Shown here one piece after another: positions 40,642 through 49,067 of a stretch of 64,000 nt of DNA; position 1 is the first letter of the stretch; every line of letters begins with the position of its first letter. Location: the NCBI GenBank assembly GCA_947167745.1, contig CAMVJE010000002.1:20077-84076 (forward strand). Direction: 5' to 3'. The DNA comes from an uncultured Treponema sp. Its GTDB lineage: Bacteria; Spirochaetota; Spirochaetia; Treponematales; Treponemataceae. The notes under the pieces are model-generated. The model worked only from the letters and a program-made list of their open reading frames with translations. It was not told the DNA's origin and made no database searches. The position numbers were made by a program, and so were the translations under genes.

Positions 40642-42150
40642 TTATCTTACCAGTTTATCAAATCCTGCTAAAAGCTCTTGTGCAACCTGCAGGATTTTTT
40701 TTGCGTCGCCAGTCCTCTCGCCCTCAATATAGAGGGGAAGCACCGGGTCGTGCAAAGATTTTCGCAGTAAAAGCCAGCCTTTCTTGTCGCTATCATTGAA
40801 GGAAATCCTGACTCCCTCATAAGATTCAGGCAAAATCATGCCGGCCTTTTCTGCCCTTACCTTGAATTCGGCAAGAACTTTGTCGCCGTAAGAGGCAAAA
40901 TCTTCTGCGGTGATTTTGTAGCGGACTTCTTTTGCTTCTACCAGCGGCTCAAGTTTTTCAATAAGACTTGCCAGCGTTTTTCCATGGGCTTTTGCTTTAG
41001 CCAGGGCGATTATGATTTTTACCGCCAGATATGCTCCGTCATCGAGGTAGTGGTTTTCTTTGAGGGCGCCGTGACCACTGGTTTCCATAGCCAGCGGCGA
41101 GACGATTCCTTCTTTATTGAGTCTTTTACATTCGTTGATTACATTTTTGTAGCCGCGCCTGAAACAGTGGTGCTTAAGTCCCAGTTCATTTTGCAAAAAG
41201 CGGGTGAGTCTGTCGGATGTGACGGAATCCGTGATAATTGTGCTTCCTGGATAATCAGGAGCAAGAATTGCTGCTACTAGAGCAATGATTGCATCCCGGT
41301 TTACTTCGCTTCCGTCGGGGAGAACAGCCGACATGCGGTCAACATCGGTGTCGAAAATCATGCCCAGATCAGCCTTGTTTTTTAGGACTGCACTCTGAAT
41401 CGCTTCCATCGCCTTTTCGTTCTCTGGGTTTGGAATGTGATTAGGAAACATTCCGTCCGGTTCCAGAAACTGGCTTCCTTTTGTATCAGCTCCCAGTTCG
41501 TCTAAAAGTTTTGTGGCGAAAAATCCGCCGGCTCCGTTCCCTGCATCTACGAGAATTTTCAGACCAGAAAGAGGCTTATTTTTATTGCCTTTATTTTCAC
41601 AGCTGTTAAGTGGAGTCAATTCATTTTTTATCTTATCTGAGAGAAAGCGTGAGTACAGGGAGATTAAATCAAATTCTTCTGCAAAAACGCAATCATTTGT
41701 TGACTGATATGGAAATTTTTCTGCATTTTCAAGAATGGCCGTAATATCTTTATTTTCCAGCCCTCCGTCTTTGTCAAAAAATTTAAGTCCGTTTCGATTA
41801 AAGGGAAGATGGCTGGCTGTAATCATGATTGAGCCGTCAAAATCAGTTTCTTCAAAGATTGTACTCATGAACATGGCAGGGGTTGTAGCCATTTTGCAGT
41901 CAACGACATGAAGTCCGCAGCATGAAAGAGCCGATGCGGCTGCATAAGCAAGATTTTCTCCGGTAATGCGGGAATCCCGCCCGATGCCGATTCTGAGGCT
42001 GGAAATGTCTTTATTCGTTTTTTTTGAGAGCCAGGCAGCAAAACTTCGGGCGATTCTGTTTACTCTTTCGGGAGTGAGGTTTACATGTTCTCCTTCAACA
42101 CCTTCAATTGCGATTCCCCGAATATCGCTTCCGTTCTGAAGATTAGTCAT
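40642..42150 (-). CDS. Phosphomannomutase/phosphoglucomutase family protein
   Basis: 502 residues. Alpha-D-phosphohexomutase layout: a substrate-contacting GIGRDSRITGENL, the phosphoserine loop MITASHLPFNRNGLKF (Ser in TASH), the metal loop FDTDVDRMSAV, and a C-terminal phosphate-binding domain. It interconverts hexose 1- and 6-phosphates for cell-surface sugars or glycogen. Phosphomannomutase and phosphoglucomutase cannot be told apart here. It is slightly longer than the typical 450-470 residues. Confidence 0.88.
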   Translation of the reverse strand: MTNLQNGSDIRGIAIEGVEGEHVNLTPERVNRIARSFAAWLSKKTNKDISSLRIGIGRDSRITGENLAYAAASALSCCGLHVVDCKMATTPAMFMSTIFEETDFDGSIMITASHLPFNRNGLKFFDKDGGLENKDITAILENAEKFPYQSTNDCVFAEEFDLISLYSRFLSDKIKNELTPLNSCENKGNKNKPLSGLKILVDAGNGAGGFFATKLLDELGADTKGSQFLEPDGMFPNHIPNPENEKAMEAIQSAVLKNKADLGMIFDTDVDRMSAVLPDGSEVNRDAIIALVAAILAPDYPGSTIITDSVTSDRLTRFLQNELGLKHHCFRRGYKNVINECKRLNKEGIVSPLAMETSGHGALKENHYLDDGAYLAVKIIIALAKAKAHGKTLASLIEKLEPLVEAKEVRYKITAEDFASYGDKVLAEFKVRAEKAGMILPESYEGVRISFNDSDKKGWLLLRKSLHDPVLPLYIEGERTGDAKKILQVAQELLAGFDKLVR

Positions 42151-42156
42151 GAATTC

Positions 42157-42184
42157 AGAATAGCACGAATATAGTTTTTATCAA
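42157..42184 (-). promoter_or_regulatory. Phosphohexomutase promoter, leaderless layout
   Basis: Minus strand: TTGATA (42184-42179), 16-base spacer, TATTCT (42162-42157), then six bases to the ATG. No ribosome site. Confidence 0.6.
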
Positions 42185-42242
42185 CAAAAATAAGGCTACT
42201 CTTTTTTTTATACACTTGTTTTTCTAAAAAGAAAGTTATATA

Positions 42243-43289
42243 TTGGATTATGTGAAAATAAACTTAAAAAAATTAGTTTATATCCCCATTTTATCGTCTC
42301 TGCTATTTTTCATTTCTTGTGCTCAGCCTGCTCCCAGATTTGAGCGGGTACTTGGTACCGTTTGTTTTATTAATTTGTATGAAGACGGCAAAAACGAGTA
42401 TTATGATGAAATCTTTGCACGCCTGCAGGAAATCGATTCAAAATTCAATTACAAAACAGAATCTTCTGACTTATATAACATCAATCACTTTGCCGACCAG
42501 TATCCTGTTTCTGTAAGCGAAGATGTTTTTACAGTACTTCAAACGGCTCAAGAAATTTCACTTTTGACAGGCGGGGCTTTTGATGTTTCAGTTGAACCAC
42601 TGGTCAAATTATGGAATATCAACAGCAGTTCCCCCCATGTCGCAACAAAAGAAGAATTAACTTTGCTTTTGCCATTGGTTGATTATAAGAGTGTGTTGCT
42701 TAATAAAGAAAATAAATCTGTCAGGCTGCTAAAAAAAGGCATGTCGCTGGACCTTGGTGGAATCGCGAAAGGATTTGCAGCTGATGAAGTCAAAAAAATA
42801 TGCGTCAAACATAAAATTTCCCGGGCGATTATTGATTTAGGCGGCAATATTTATGTTTATGGCGAAAAAAAGAATTCAAAATACTGGAGCGTGGGAATAA
42901 AAAATCCTGAATATCCTGATGATGTACCTCTTATTAAAATCTCTGTGCCGCAAGTCTCTGTTGTAACGAGCGGAGTTTACGAGAGATTCTTTGAAAAAAA
43001 TGAAAAATATTATCATCATATTCTTTCTCCTTGGGACGGAAATCCTGTTGAAAATGAACTTTCTTCCGTGTCGGTCATTTCGTCTTCGTCAATGCTTGCA
43101 GACGGTCTTACTACAGCATTTTTTGTTCTTGGTAAAGAAAAGACAATGGCTCTCATTCCTTCAATTCGGGAGCATTTTAAAACTGATTTCTCAGTCATTT
43201 TTATCGAAAAAGATAAGACTGTAACATATTCAGATAATTTCCCTTATAAAGTGGAGATTTTATACAAGGACTGGAAGATCTCCAGTTAA
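42243..43289 (+). CDS. apbE: FAD:protein FMN transferase (ApbE-like) lipoprotein
   Basis: 348 residues from TTG 42243; GTG 42252 is an alternative. Lipobox ISCA at about 24-27. ApbE motifs: FERVLGTVCFINLY, SKFNYKTESSDLYNIN, DLGGIAKGFAADEVKK, DLGGNIYVYG and a C-terminal SMLADGLTTAFFVLG. The enzyme moves FMN from FAD onto a Thr of target proteins, such as Rnf or Nqr subunits, outside the cytoplasmic membrane. No target gene is nearby. The gene is single. Confidence 0.88.
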   Translation: MDYVKINLKKLVYIPILSSLLFFISCAQPAPRFERVLGTVCFINLYEDGKNEYYDEIFARLQEIDSKFNYKTESSDLYNINHFADQYPVSVSEDVFTVLQTAQEISLLTGGAFDVSVEPLVKLWNINSSSPHVATKEELTLLLPLVDYKSVLLNKENKSVRLLKKGMSLDLGGIAKGFAADEVKKICVKHKISRAIIDLGGNIYVYGEKKNSKYWSVGIKNPEYPDDVPLIKISVPQVSVVTSGVYERFFEKNEKYYHHILSPWDGNPVENELSSVSVISSSSMLADGLTTAFFVLGKEKTMALIPSIREHFKTDFSVIFIEKDKTVTYSDNFPYKVEILYKDWKISS

Positions 43290-43354
43290 ATTTTTCATAA
43301 AAAAATGTGAAATTTCTTTTTTTTGTGATATAATTTTTATAGGTTTTTTTACGC

Positions 43355-45091
43355 ATGAGTTACGGTTTAGAGAATCTAGATACACGACAACTTGAAGGCA
43401 TAATTACTATTCTCAATCAATGCACAGATTCTTTTATGTTTGTGTTTGATCTTTCTCATGACACATATTTTATTTCCCCCTATGCAAGAAATACTTTTAA
43501 CTTTCCAGAAGAGAAAATGACCAATGCCACTCAGGAACTCATGAAAATCGTTTATTCTGAGGATCAGGCTTCTCTTCGTGCGGATTTAGACCTTATTAAA
43601 ACAGGTAAAAAAAAGGATCACAATCTTGATTATCGCTGGCTTAACAAGAACGGCAAGCCGGTTTGGATTCGCTGCCGAGGCAAGGTAATTCCAAATAATG
43701 AAGCTGAAAACTGCATCCTTATTGGTGAGGTTTCTATTGTAACAGACGAAGACAGAACGGATCTTCTTACAGGGCTTGCAACAGAGTCTCAGCTCAGAAT
43801 TGATTTTGGTTCAGTATGGACTAAAAAGCAGAATGTTTCAGGTTTCATCCTCAAAGTCGATATCGATAATCTTGGTGCAATCAATGAGCAGTATGGTGTT
43901 ATGACTGGTGATGTCATTATTTCCAGAGTCGGGGATTGCTGTCGAAAAGTCTGCTCAGGCACGGCAAAGGCCTACAAACTTTCTAGTGACGAATTTATCT
44001 GTATGAATCTTACCGGAAAGTCAGCTCTCGTTGCGCAAAAAATGTTTGAGAATTTGCGGCGGGAAATTTCCGAGGCAGAACATGGTCTTGGCTACGATAT
44101 TGTTTTCACTGTTTCCGGCGGCATGGTCGCTTTTATGAACGACACTTCCCAGCTGGATGGTCTTTTGCGTAAAGTTAATTATTCCATCAGTACGGCAAAA
44201 CGCAATGGCAGAAACAATCTGGCTACATTCAATGCCATTGATTATGGTCAGCATCTTAAAACTCTTGATTTTCAGGAAAAAATCAGGGATTCAATCCGCA
44301 ATGATTTTTCTGGCTTTGAACTGTATTATCAGCCTGTTGTTGATGCAAAAAATCTATATCTTGATTCAGACAAAACAGTCCTTAATGTTATCGGCTGCGA
44401 GGCATTGATCCGCTGGACTTGTCCTGGTTACGGAATCCTCAATCCTGATGAGTTCATTCCTATACTTGAGCGCACGGGAATGATAGTTTCTGTCGGTCGC
44501 TGGATTTTAAAAACTGCGCTCATGCAGTGTGCGGAATGGAATCGCTTCCAGAAAGACTTCAGAGTCAGCGTAAATCTTTCATATATTCAGGTTAAAAAGA
44601 GTGATATTCTCAGGGATGTTGAGACGGCTCTTCTTATTTCAGAAGTTAATCCCAAAAATGTTACGCTTGAACTCACCGAGAGTGGCTATATCGATAATGG
44701 CGATGAACTTCAGGCGCTTACCGAGGCTTTCGCTAGGCTGGGCGTAAATGTCGATATTGATGATTTTGGAACTGGTTATTCAAATCTTCGTTATCTGCAA
44801 TATCTCAAGGCAAATACCCTTAAGCTTGATTATACTTTTGTTCAGAAGGCAACTGGTGGCAACGAAGGTGACCGCAAAATTATCAAGCATATCACTCAGA
44901 TGGCTCACGAACTGGGCATGCAGGTCTGTATGGAAGGTATCGAAGAAAAAAGCGACATTGAAAAGCTTATTGAATACTCTCCTGATAAATTCCAGGGCTT
45001 CTATTTCGGCCGCCCCTGCAATAATGTAGATTTCAGAGAGCATCATCTTCGCCTTGATGTAAATAAAGATATCTACAAGAAGACGAAGTAA
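43355..45091 (+). CDS. PAS-GGDEF-EAL protein, probable c-di-GMP phosphodiesterase
   Basis: 578 residues, no membrane helix. A PAS fold lies at about 15-125 (YRWLNKNGKPVWIRCRGKV), then a GGDEF domain (LTGLATESQLRIDFG) whose active motif is changed to SSDEF, so synthesis is unlikely. An EAL domain follows with EALIRW, NLSYIQVKKS, ELTESGYID, DDFGTGYSNLRYL and KLDYTFV, which keeps the expected metal and catalytic acids. It probably degrades c-di-GMP under PAS control. An extended -10 (TGaTATAAT, ending at 43334) precedes the gene by 20 bases. Confidence 0.88.
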   Translation: MSYGLENLDTRQLEGIITILNQCTDSFMFVFDLSHDTYFISPYARNTFNFPEEKMTNATQELMKIVYSEDQASLRADLDLIKTGKKKDHNLDYRWLNKNGKPVWIRCRGKVIPNNEAENCILIGEVSIVTDEDRTDLLTGLATESQLRIDFGSVWTKKQNVSGFILKVDIDNLGAINEQYGVMTGDVIISRVGDCCRKVCSGTAKAYKLSSDEFICMNLTGKSALVAQKMFENLRREISEAEHGLGYDIVFTVSGGMVAFMNDTSQLDGLLRKVNYSISTAKRNGRNNLATFNAIDYGQHLKTLDFQEKIRDSIRNDFSGFELYYQPVVDAKNLYLDSDKTVLNVIGCEALIRWTCPGYGILNPDEFIPILERTGMIVSVGRWILKTALMQCAEWNRFQKDFRVSVNLSYIQVKKSDILRDVETALLISEVNPKNVTLELTESGYIDNGDELQALTEAFARLGVNVDIDDFGTGYSNLRYLQYLKANTLKLDYTFVQKATGGNEGDRKIIKHITQMAHELGMQVCMEGIEEKSDIEKLIEYSPDKFQGFYFGRPCNNVDFREHHLRLDVNKDIYKKTK

Positions 45092-45099
45092 ATTCTGCC

Positions 45100-46329
45100 T
45101 TAAATATAGTGTTTTAATTCAATCTTATCTATTTTTTTGGTTTTTACGGCTACAATGTAACTTCCAGTGATTGCAGAAAGTGCATCGAAAGCTGCTGCAA
45201 AACTGCAGAGAATTGGTGTTGCCGGTTTAAGGAGAAGGTAGCCAGCTTCAAATCCTCGACCGTACATTGAGCATATAACTGTAAGGGCAACAAAAGTGCC
45301 TCCCTGAGGGAATGAACCTAAAGCAAAAGAGATTATGAATGAAACTGCAAAAATCCAGATTACATCAAAGAAGGTGAATCCCAGACTTGAGTAAGAGCGG
45401 AGAATCGTGACAAAACAGATTGATGTAACTAGAGCAGTACCTCCGCGGGCAAAAATTGCAAAAAGTGGAAGCGAGAAATTGTTTGATTCGTCATGGATTC
45501 CAAGACTTTCTTTGTTATGGCGGTAAATTGTAAGAAGCGAGAGGTTTGTATCGCCGGAGAAGAAACTGGTGAGAATTGAACAGATGCTGGCATAAAGTAC
45601 ATGATAAGGGCGCAAATCTTTACAGAGAAGCCTGAGAATTAAAGGATATATGACTCCTGCGACAATTGCAAAATCAACGAGTAGCATGATAAAAACAGGG
45701 ACAAAAGTTGATGATTCAAAAATAGTGCGTGCCTGCATCAACCAGTAACATGAAATAGCAATCATTCCTACTGAAAGCCACTCGATAAAGAAAGCTGATA
45801 TTGTCTGAGTGAGTTTCATCGCTGATTCCAAAAGACTTAGAACAGGTTTTGAATCGTTAATGTCTGATGCACAGGCAGCACCTGCAAAAGCGGCAAGAAT
45901 AAAAGCCGGAAGAAGATAAATACCTTCCATGAGACTTTCAAATCCAGAAAAAGGAAATACACTGAGAATCATTGATTTGATTCCGATTGCGGGAACATCT
46001 GAAATCTTTTCACCAGTGATTGGAATTCGCGGAAGTGAAACAATAAGAATTGTTACGAGGCCGATGAATACAAGAATCAGAGTTGAGCCGACGATAGTGA
46101 GTGATGTCCAGATGCCAGTCTTTAAAATCTGCTTTTTACGACGAAGATTGAAAAGAGACATGCTCGTTCCAAAGAACAAAAGTGGCAGCAAGGCGTATCT
46201 TCCGAATCTGAGGGCTATTTCTGAGAGTGTTGCCAGAGCTGAATCAACTGCAGGAATGTGCATTGGAAGGATAAAAGCGGCGGTAATGCCAAGAATCGTA
46301 CCAATTAAATATTTAATCCAAACTTTCAT
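45100..46329 (-). CDS. Dicarboxylate/amino-acid:cation symporter
   Basis: 409 residues from the ATG at 46329; an in-frame ATG 36 bases earlier would overlap the promoter. About eight membrane helices and two re-entrant regions of the DAACS (GltP/SdcS) family. The substrate region carries SLPLFAIFARGGTAL and GSFPQGGTFVALT. Usual cargo is glutamate, aspartate, serine or C4-dicarboxylates. It is a single gene, converging on the PAS-GGDEF-EAL gene. Confidence 0.82.
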   Translation of the reverse strand: MKVWIKYLIGTILGITAAFILPMHIPAVDSALATLSEIALRFGRYALLPLLFFGTSMSLFNLRRKKQILKTGIWTSLTIVGSTLILVFIGLVTILIVSLPRIPITGEKISDVPAIGIKSMILSVFPFSGFESLMEGIYLLPAFILAAFAGAACASDINDSKPVLSLLESAMKLTQTISAFFIEWLSVGMIAISCYWLMQARTIFESSTFVPVFIMLLVDFAIVAGVIYPLILRLLCKDLRPYHVLYASICSILTSFFSGDTNLSLLTIYRHNKESLGIHDESNNFSLPLFAIFARGGTALVTSICFVTILRSYSSLGFTFFDVIWIFAVSFIISFALGSFPQGGTFVALTVICSMYGRGFEAGYLLLKPATPILCSFAAAFDALSAITGSYIVAVKTKKIDKIELKHYI

Positions 46330-46335
46330 GGATAT

Positions 46336-46344
46336 ATTATAACA
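46336..46344 (-). promoter_or_regulatory. Extended -10 of the symporter gene, leaderless layout
   Basis: Minus strand TGtTATAAT, a perfect -10 with the TG extension, six bases before the ATG at 46329. No ribosome site. Confidence 0.65.
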
Positions 46345-46380
46345 AATTGATTTAAAATCTACCACCTTATTGAGAAAATA

Positions 46381-46389
46381 TGATATAAT
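46381..46389 (+). promoter_or_regulatory. Extended -10 of the XPB operon, leaderless layout
   Basis: TGaTATAAT, with eight bases to ATG 46398. It lies back to back with the symporter promoter. No ribosome site. Confidence 0.65.
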
Positions 46390-46397
46390 AGTCGGCT

Positions 46398-47141
46398 ATG
46401 GGAAAACTGATTTTATTCGCAGGTAAGGAACTTCCTGCTGGCAATGACATGGTTTCTGGCGCTTCTTTTCAGGGAAGCAAAGTAATTGCGACTTCACTAA
46501 ATGTGGGAGACGATGAATCTGATTCTCAAAATTCCAGAGAGTCCAATGTAGTTCAGATCAACTGGAACAGAACTTCACCTCTTTCTGCCAGAGCAATTGC
46601 ATTAAAGTGTGAGAATGCAGGTGGACTTGATGCGGCAATTCTTGTATTTGATGAATTTTACTATGCGACACGTTACAGAGACTACAATACTGCACAGATT
46701 ATCGATGAACTCATCGGAAGTTATCAGTATCTTTCCCAGGAATTAGTAGCCCGCTTTGCAAGAAATCCGCAGAAGAATACTAAAATTGTTTTTATCCACA
46801 AATCAAACTATACCCTTGCCGATGGAGTGAATTCTTCTTCCCTTCGAGCTTCAGGCGTTGAACTTTCGAATCCCCTTGTTGCAGCTGCCAGTGCAGCTTT
46901 TAAATCCTTTGCAGAAAATTTTGCAGCGAAGTTTGCCGAAGGTGGGAATGTGCTTCCACTGCTTGTTTCCTGTGAACCGTCAAATGATTTTTCAAAGAGG
47001 GATAGTGCCCTTTCAGTCTGGCTCTGCGAATATATGGACGCAATCGACAATCTCAAAAAGCCCCTTTCTCCAAAACAGAAAGTCGCCTGGGTCAAGGCCG
47101 GGGCAAAAAGTCCGTCGGGCTTGGGAATTCTGGGATTTTAA
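46398..47141 (+). CDS. Protein of unknown function, first gene of the XPB operon
   Basis: 247 residues, soluble. The pattern suggests an alpha/beta fold (GKLILFAGKELPAG, GLDAAILVFDEFYYATRYRD, TKIVFIHKSN). It resembles a short-chain dehydrogenase-like shape without the TGxxxGxG or YxxxK motifs, so I do not assign a function. The stop is directly followed by the helicase start, so the two are co-transcribed. Confidence 0.55.
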   Translation: MGKLILFAGKELPAGNDMVSGASFQGSKVIATSLNVGDDESDSQNSRESNVVQINWNRTSPLSARAIALKCENAGGLDAAILVFDEFYYATRYRDYNTAQIIDELIGSYQYLSQELVARFARNPQKNTKIVFIHKSNYTLADGVNSSSLRASGVELSNPLVAAASAAFKSFAENFAAKFAEGGNVLPLLVSCEPSNDFSKRDSALSVWLCEYMDAIDNLKKPLSPKQKVAWVKAGAKSPSGLGILGF

Positions 47142-49052
47142 ATGGACTATTCAAATCCTTTAATCGTACAGAGTGACAGAACCCTTCTCCTTGATGTGCA
47201 TGCGAGTCGCGCCGAAGATTGCCGGAACGCGCTGATTCCTTTTGCCGAGCTTGAGCGTTCGCCCGAACATTTGCATACTTACAGGCTTACGCCTCTTTCT
47301 TTGTGGAATGCTAATGCGGCGGGCTTTTCTCCCGAAGACGCTGTGAATGTCCTCCACGAATTTGCCCGCTACGATGTTCCTCAGGCCGTCGAGATGTGGA
47401 TTAAGGAGACTGCTGGCCGCTTTGGAAAATTGCGCCTGGTGCCGGCCCCATGGATAATGCAGAATTCAGAATGCAAAATGCAGAATATGGAAGGGGGAAG
47501 TCTCCCCCTCGCTGCAACCGCTGGCGCGTTTTCCGCTACTCCCTCTGCGGGGATACCCCGCAACGCCCCTTCTGAAAACAAAGAATCTCTTAAAATCGAA
47601 TATCTTTATCTCGTAACTGAAAGCATTCCTGTTTTTAAGGAAATTGCGGCCAGCGCGGTGGGGCGGAAGTATCTTACTCTTGCCGAATACGAGCAGCCTC
47701 AGGACGAGCTGATGAAGCAGACTGTGGTGAGTGATGAAGAAAAATCCCACTGTTTCCGACTTGCACTTACAGACCGTGGAACGATTAAGCAGGAACTTTT
47801 GCGCATGGGCTGGCCTGTTAAGGACGATGTTCCTCTTATTGACGGCGAGCCTCTGGAAATCAATCTACGGGAGACCACTCTTTCGGGGAAGCCCTTTGTT
47901 TTGCGTCAGTACCAGAAAGAAGCTGCTTCAGCCATAGTTGGCAACAAAGGCCCCGGAACTGGATTCGGTACAATCGTTCTTCCCTGTGGTGCGGGAAAAA
48001 CCATCGTTGGCATGAGCGTTATGGATTTGCTTAAAACCAGCACTTTGATTATCACAACCAACATTTCTGCCGTTCACCAGTGGATTGAAGAACTCAAAGA
48101 CAAAACCAATCTGACTGACGAGGACATAGCCGAATACACCGGTGAAAATAAGACAATCAAGCCTGTTACTGTGGCGACTTATCAGATTCTTACATGGAGA
48201 CCCGAAAAAGACGGTCCATATCCGCATTTTTCTTTGTTCCGAAAGCGCGCCTGGGGCCTTATCATTTACGATGAAGTTCATACTCTTCCGGCTCCGGTTT
48301 TCCGGGTAGCAGCCGAGATTCAGGCGATACGCCGCGTAGGTCTCACGGCAACGCTTGTCCGCGAGGATGGATGTGAAGGCCATGTTTTCTCTCTGGTCGG
48401 GCCTAAACGGTATGATGTTCCATGGAAAGATTTGGAATCCAGTGGCTTTATCGCTACAGCAGAATGTATTGAAGTGCGGATTGATCTTGGTGAAGAAAAA
48501 GAAATTGAATATGCCGTAGCTGATTTGCGCAAAAAGCATAGAATCGCCAGTGAAAATCCCAAAAAGCCAGAATTTGTAAAAATGCTGGTGGATAAATCTC
48601 CGGCCGACAAAATTCTTGTCATTGGTCAGTATTTGAGTCAGCTTGACGAACTTTCAAAAATGCTTTCTTGCCCGATTATCACTGGAAAAACTCCAAACGA
48701 TGAGAGGGATAAAATCTACGCTGATTTTAGAAGTGGCAAAATCCGTGTCCTCGTTGTAAGTAAAGTTGCCAACTTTGCGATTGATTTACCTGATGCCAGC
48801 ATGGCAATTCAGGTGAGCGGAACATTCGGCAGCAGGCAGGAAGAGGCCCAGCGATTGGGGCGAATCTTGCGTCCGAAAGAACGAAAATCCCGCTTCTTCA
48901 CACTGATTACACGAAACACCGTAGAAGAAGAATTTGGTTCCAACCGTCAGAAATTTCTGGCGGAGCAGGGCTATCAGTACCGTCTTATCCGCTGTAAAGA
49001 CGCATCTGATTTGGGCGAATATCTTGACGGCGAGCAGACTTGCCTCAACTAA
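47142..49052 (+). CDS. XPB/Rad25-type DNA helicase
   Basis: 636 residues. The N-terminal XPB damage-recognition-like part (about 1-250) contains a foreign-looking insert (about 107-145; see the repeat at 47457). The SF2 helicase core follows: LPCGAGKTIVGMSV (Walker A), IIYDEVHTL (DEVH), GLTATLVREDG and, late, RLGRILRPKE. XPB unwinds DNA by local melting in repair. It starts with no gap after the first gene and is followed 15 bases later by its likely partner. Confidence 0.88.
   Translation: MDYSNPLIVQSDRTLLLDVHASRAEDCRNALIPFAELERSPEHLHTYRLTPLSLWNANAAGFSPEDAVNVLHEFARYDVPQAVEMWIKETAGRFGKLRLVPAPWIMQNSECKMQNMEGGSLPLAATAGAFSATPSAGIPRNAPSENKESLKIEYLYLVTESIPVFKEIAASAVGRKYLTLAEYEQPQDELMKQTVVSDEEKSHCFRLALTDRGTIKQELLRMGWPVKDDVPLIDGEPLEINLRETTLSGKPFVLRQYQKEAASAIVGNKGPGTGFGTIVLPCGAGKTIVGMSVMDLLKTSTLIITTNISAVHQWIEELKDKTNLTDEDIAEYTGENKTIKPVTVATYQILTWRPEKDGPYPHFSLFRKRAWGLIIYDEVHTLPAPVFRVAAEIQAIRRVGLTATLVREDGCEGHVFSLVGPKRYDVPWKDLESSGFIATAECIEVRIDLGEEKEIEYAVADLRKKHRIASENPKKPEFVKMLVDKSPADKILVIGQYLSQLDELSKMLSCPIITGKTPNDERDKIYADFRSGKIRVLVVSKVANFAIDLPDASMAIQVSGTFGSRQEEAQRLGRILRPKERKSRFFTLITRNTVEEEFGSNRQKFLAEQGYQYRLIRCKDASDLGEYLDGEQTCLN
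47457..47575. repeat. Repeat-like in-frame insertion inside the XPB gene
   Basis: This segment differs from the gene around it. An A-rich run of overlapping atgcagaat/attcagaatgc words is followed by two short hairpins (ggggga/tccccc at 47493-47508 and gcgggg-ata-ccccgc at 47547-47561). The reading frame is kept. It encodes about 40 Met/Asn/Ser/Pro/Ala-rich residues. It resembles intergenic palindromic repeats rather than a protein domain. Confidence 0.6.
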
Positions 49053-49067
49053 TAAAAGGAGTGAATT

